Source: Mycolicibacterium aichiense
Lineage (GTDB): Bacteria > Actinomycetota > Actinomycetes > Mycobacteriales > Mycobacteriaceae
NCBI RefSeq assembly: GCF_010726245.1
Contig: NZ_AP022561.1
Coordinates: forward strand, 4,898,001-4,962,000
Direction of reading: 5' to 3'
Length of the DNA: 64,000 bases
The position numbers were made by a program, and so were the translations under genes. This document shows positions 61,408 through 64,000 of this stretch, piece after piece; within the stretch, counting starts at the first letter, position 1; every line of letters begins with the position of its first letter. Below the pieces are notes generated by a model. It was not told the origin of the DNA and made no database searches. It worked only from the letters and a program-made list of their open reading frames with translations.

Positions 61408-62972
61408 CAGATCGCGCGGCCGCGGTTCTCCCAGTACGGGTTGCGCAGGTCGCGCTTGAGTAGCTTGCCCGTCGGGTTGCGCGGCAGCGCCTCGGAGATC
61501 TCCACGCTGCGCGGGCACTTGTAGTGTGCCAGCCGCTCCCGGCACCAGGCGATCAGCTCCTCCTCGGACGTCTTACCGCCGAGCGACAGTTCGACGACCG
61601 CCTTGACCGACTCGCCCCACTTCTCGTCCGGGACACCGAACACCGCGGCGTCGAGCACCGCAGGATGATCGGTGAGCACCCGCTCCACCTCCACGGAGTA
61701 GATGTTCTCGCCGCCGGAGATGATCATGTCCTTGAGGCGGTCCTCGACGAAGATGAAGCCGTCTTCGTCGACGCGGCCGATGTCACCGGAACGGAACCAG
61801 CCGTCCTCGGTGATGGTCGAGGCGGTGGCCTCCGGCTTGTTGTGGTAGCCCTTCATCAGCTGCGGTGTGCGGAACCATAATTCGCCGGGCTGACCGACCG
61901 GCACCTCAGCCAGGGTGTCGGTGTCCACAACCCGGACCTCCACCTCCCGCGAGGGCTGCCCGGCACTGATCAGGCGCTCCGGCCGGGAGTCGTCGCGGTG
62001 CACCTCCGGGGAGAGCTGGGTGATCGCGCCGCACACCTCGGTCAGGCCGTACACCTGGATGAAATCGGTGTCGGGCCAGGCTTTCAGCGCCGATTTCAGC
62101 AGCGCGGGCGGCATCGGGGAAGCCCCGTAAACGAAGGTCCGCAGCGCGCTGAACAGCTTGACCGCGTCCTCGCCGGACTCCAGCACCTTGCCCAGCACCG
62201 CGGGCACCAGGAAAGTTCGGTTGGCACCCTGCAGGAGCGCTCCGGCAAGCGAGGCACCGTCAGCCTCGCGCGTCATGATCGTCGGGACACCGGCGTGAAT
62301 GCTGTACTGCACGTAGGCGGACCCACCGACATGGAACAACGGCATCGCCACCATGTTCTTGTCGTCGTCGCCGAACTCGAACGTCGCAGCGTTCATCGTG
62401 TGCGCCAACACATTTCGGTGCGAGAGAACCACACCCTTGGGCCGGCCCGTGGTGCCCGAGGAATACATGACCAAAGCGGCATCCTCGGGATCGACCTCGG
62501 CGGGCCGCCCTACCGGGTTGGCCGTCGCCAGCAGGGCTTCGTAGCCATCGCCGTCCGCGCCGTCGGGCGTGACCTCGATGACCTCCGAGACGTTGGTCAG
62601 CTTGTCCCGGATCTTGTCGACAGCACCCATCAGTTCGGTGCCGACGATCAGCAGTTTGGCACCCGAGTCGTTGAGGACGTAGTCCATCTCGTCGGCGGCC
62701 AGCCGGAAGTTGATGACGGCGGTGGCGGCGCCGAGCGATCCAGCGGCCAGCTGCAGCTCGACACAGGCCGGGTGGTTCTTGTCCAGGAACGCCACCACGT
62801 CACCGCGGCCGATGCCACGCTCCACCAGGGCGCCTGCCAGCCGCCGGATCCGGTCGTCCCACTGCGCCCAGGTCCAGCTGCGGTCCAGGTAACTGATGGC
62901 CTGACCGTCGGGCTTGTGCTCGGCCCAGTACGCCGGCCGGTCGTCGAGAAAGCGTGGTTCGGGTGGTTGCAT
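61407..62972 (-). CDS. Acyl-CoA synthetase (FadD-type), coupled to menC
   Basis: The 521-residue AMP-forming ligase has the P-loop YSSGTTGRPKGV near 171-182, the core YGLTEVCGAITQLS near 310, a GDIGRVDEDGFIFVEDRLKDM segment near 400 and the catalytic lysine in NPTGKLLKRDLR near 500. It activates a carboxylic acid as a CoA ester. Beside menC it recalls fadD8 (Rv0551c); its size is that of fatty-acyl ligases rather than of MenE, so the o-succinylbenzoate role is not assigned. The start at 62972 begins just before the family's conserved region; an upstream start (63041) is possible. Confidence 0.85.
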   Translation of the reverse strand: MQPPEPRFLDDRPAYWAEHKPDGQAISYLDRSWTWAQWDDRIRRLAGALVERGIGRGDVVAFLDKNHPACVELQLAAGSLGAATAVINFRLAADEMDYVLNDSGAKLLIVGTELMGAVDKIRDKLTNVSEVIEVTPDGADGDGYEALLATANPVGRPAEVDPEDAALVMYSSGTTGRPKGVVLSHRNVLAHTMNAATFEFGDDDKNMVAMPLFHVGGSAYVQYSIHAGVPTIMTREADGASLAGALLQGANRTFLVPAVLGKVLESGEDAVKLFSALRTFVYGASPMPPALLKSALKAWPDTDFIQVYGLTEVCGAITQLSPEVHRDDSRPERLISAGQPSREVEVRVVDTDTLAEVPVGQPGELWFRTPQLMKGYHNKPEATASTITEDGWFRSGDIGRVDEDGFIFVEDRLKDMIISGGENIYSVEVERVLTDHPAVLDAAVFGVPDEKWGESVKAVVELSLGGKTSEEELIAWCRERLAHYKCPRSVEISEALPRNPTGKLLKRDLRNPYWENRGRAI

Positions 62973-63001
62973 ACGAGCCAGATTGCCATGTCGGCGAAAG
63001 T

Positions 63002-63256
63002 TCAGGTGCCTGCTCGTCGGATCCGGATTGGTCCGCGCCACTGCGCGTCCGGGTCGAGCTCTTCGCCTTTCTGGGTGATGACGACATCCCCGCTCCTGGC
63101 CAGCTCGCGGGCGAGATCGCGCGTCGCGTCCATCAGCTCACGCCAGTTGTCGGGGTCCACTGCACGGGCGGCGTCCGAGGGGCAGATCGTGCGCGGCGCA
63201 CGCTCGGCCGTCAGTGTGAGGATCGCGGAACGCAGCCGCCTGCCCACGTCACTCAC
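63002..63256 (-). CDS. DUF3253 family protein
   Basis: The 84-residue protein has the family signature TICPSDAARAV near 23-33, WRELMDATRDLARELARSG near 38-56 and VITQKGEELDP near 58-68, ending GPIRIRR. It looks like a small winged-helix-like domain; function unknown. The GTG start follows GGGGGTT. It lies 29 bases before the acyl-CoA ligase start. Confidence 0.78.
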   Translation of the reverse strand: MSDVGRRLRSAILTLTAERAPRTICPSDAARAVDPDNWRELMDATRDLARELARSGDVVITQKGEELDPDAQWRGPIRIRRAGT

Positions 63257-63308
63257 CGGAACCCCCGGGCGACGCGTCGTCCGGCCGAATCAGACACCAG
63301 GGACCTCG

Positions 63309-64000
63309 TCAACGATCGAGCGCCTCGTCGACCTGATCTGCAAGAGTCTCGAGGGCGCTGCGTTCGGAGGACCCGAACTGCTGAGACGCGATACCGAGGC
63401 GCAGCCGCTGGCAACGCTCTGCGATTGCTTGCCGGTGCTCCGACTGGCGCGCCACCCAGGCCAGGTCCCTCAGCAGTGTCAGAAGACTGGCCATGACCAG
63501 CGGATCACGTTCTCCGTAGATCTGCGGCTGGGTACAGACCATGTCGAGCAGATCGGGAAGATCGGGGCGGGCCACCACGACCCGTACGACGCCGTCCTCA
63601 TCGCGCAGAATCCGCTGGCCCAGCCGCTGACCGGCCGCCTCGCACAACACGGCGGTACAGGATTGCAGCGCATGCACGGCGGTGGTGGGGTCGTTGATCC
63701 CCGGCGACAGCGCCCGAATGGCAACATCGGTCAGTTGGCGCAGCCCGTAGCCGACATCCTGGGTCGCGGTGCGTTCGACACCTGCGTGCAGCGCAGCGGC
63801 GACGCGTGTGCGCAGCGACGTGAGGCTGTCATCGTCGAGCTGGGCGGCAGCGTCTGCGGGACGGCAAAAAGCAACCGGCACGTTCGCAACGACGCTGCTA
63901 CCGACGGGACGATCGACGAATACCACGGCATCGGCGTCAACCGCGGCGGCGACGAGCGCGGCCTCATCGACCTGGGTCAGGAAGCCCGAGGAATTCGCGA
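63309..64000 (-). CDS. DUF2254 membrane protein, C-terminal part (cut by the window end)
   Basis: The frame is open from the stop at 63309 to the right edge, at least 230 codons. The segment ATQDVGYGLRQLTDVAIRAL followed by SPGINDPTTA is the DUF2254 hallmark, and SSGFLTQVDEAALVAAA upstream also fits that family. The missing N-terminal part should contain four membrane helices. An internal GTG at 63926 is not the true start. Role unknown; some members are thought to be membrane-tension or transport proteins. Confidence 0.8.
   Translation of the reverse strand, partial: ANSSGFLTQVDEAALVAAAVDADAVVFVDRPVGSSVVANVPVAFCRPADAAAQLDDDSLTSLRTRVAAALHAGVERTATQDVGYGLRQLTDVAIRALSPGINDPTTAVHALQSCTAVLCEAAGQRLGQRILRDEDGVVRVVVARPDLPDLLDMVCTQPQIYGERDPLVMASLLTLLRDLAWVARQSEHRQAIAERCQRLRLGIASQQFGSSERSALETLADQVDEALDR

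Noticed and set aside
61407..62972. Naming the acyl-CoA ligase menE
   Set aside because: Its size and motifs fit FadD-type ligases; menE of mycobacteria is shorter and lies elsewhere.
63309..63926. Internal GTG at 63926 as the start of the last gene
   Set aside because: The frame stays open and DUF2254-like to the window edge, so the gene is truncated rather than starting there.

Overview
The window is high-GC actinobacterial DNA and almost certainly comes from a mycobacterium, most likely a fast-growing Mycolicibacterium. The main reason is the block from about 37.3 to 61.4 kb. In mirror image it carries the gene order I know from Mycobacterium tuberculosis Rv0553-Rv0566c: menC, bpoC, menD, an Rv0556-type membrane protein, mgtA, menG, menJ, a polyprenyl synthase, htpX, gpsA, a flavin monooxygenase and a YajQ-family gene, with species-specific genes inserted between them. 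A hemophore-like secreted protein and an acyl-CoA ligase next to menC fit the same picture.

Region 1 (1-12.7 kb, minus strand) is the accessory part and the best candidate for an undescribed system. It is a tightly packed operon encoding an 1130-residue protein of unknown family, a 1543-residue DEAH helicase with many zinc-binding Cys pairs and a C-terminal DUF1998-type Cys cluster, a 909-residue PD-(D/E)XK nuclease with a Cas4/AddB-type iron-sulfur Cys pattern, and a 508-residue SF1 helicase. A fifth gene with a strong ribosome binding site starts at position 40 and runs off the left edge. Neighbouring genes overlap by 4 bases except at a 336-bp gap that holds its own candidate promoter. The content resembles the helicase-rich antiviral systems Druantia and DISARM, and the nuclease/helicase pair looks like a Dna2 enzyme split over two genes. 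A 511-bp stretch without a clear gene separates it from the following chromosomal genes.

Region 2 (13.2-19.5 kb) holds small secreted proteins, a TPR-LuxR regulator, and an MFS exporter coupled to an APC permease. It ends with a proline-rich secreted protein and a hemophore-related protein. Region 3 (19.6-26.7 kb) holds three minus-strand genes for exported proteins: one with about twenty-residue Asn/Gly/Thr-rich repeats and two large paralogues with identical-style export signals. All three have a related promoter-like box upstream.

Region 4 (26.8-33.0 kb) is a signalling block: a GAF-GGDEF protein, an RsbQ-type hydrolase overlapping an RsbP-type PAS-PP2C phosphatase, a convergent SigF-like sigma factor, a DUF2855 protein and a membrane-bound GGDEF protein. 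It looks like a general-stress switch controlled by energy or a small molecule and by c-di-GMP. Region 5 (33.2-37.2 kb) has a membrane protein, a TetR regulator divergent from an ABC exporter with a coupled small membrane protein, and tRNA-Tyr.

Region 6 (37.3-64 kb) is the menaquinone and envelope-lipid neighbourhood. Between menC and bpoC lies about 6.9 kb of extra genes: a TetR regulator and SDR pair, a soluble kinase lacking the HRD arginine, an AnsP-like permease, a phthiodiolone-ketoreductase-like LLM enzyme, a GlxA-type regulator and a DJ-1 protein. To the right of menC are an acyl-CoA ligase overlapping it by one base, a DUF3253 protein and a DUF2254 membrane protein cut by the window end.
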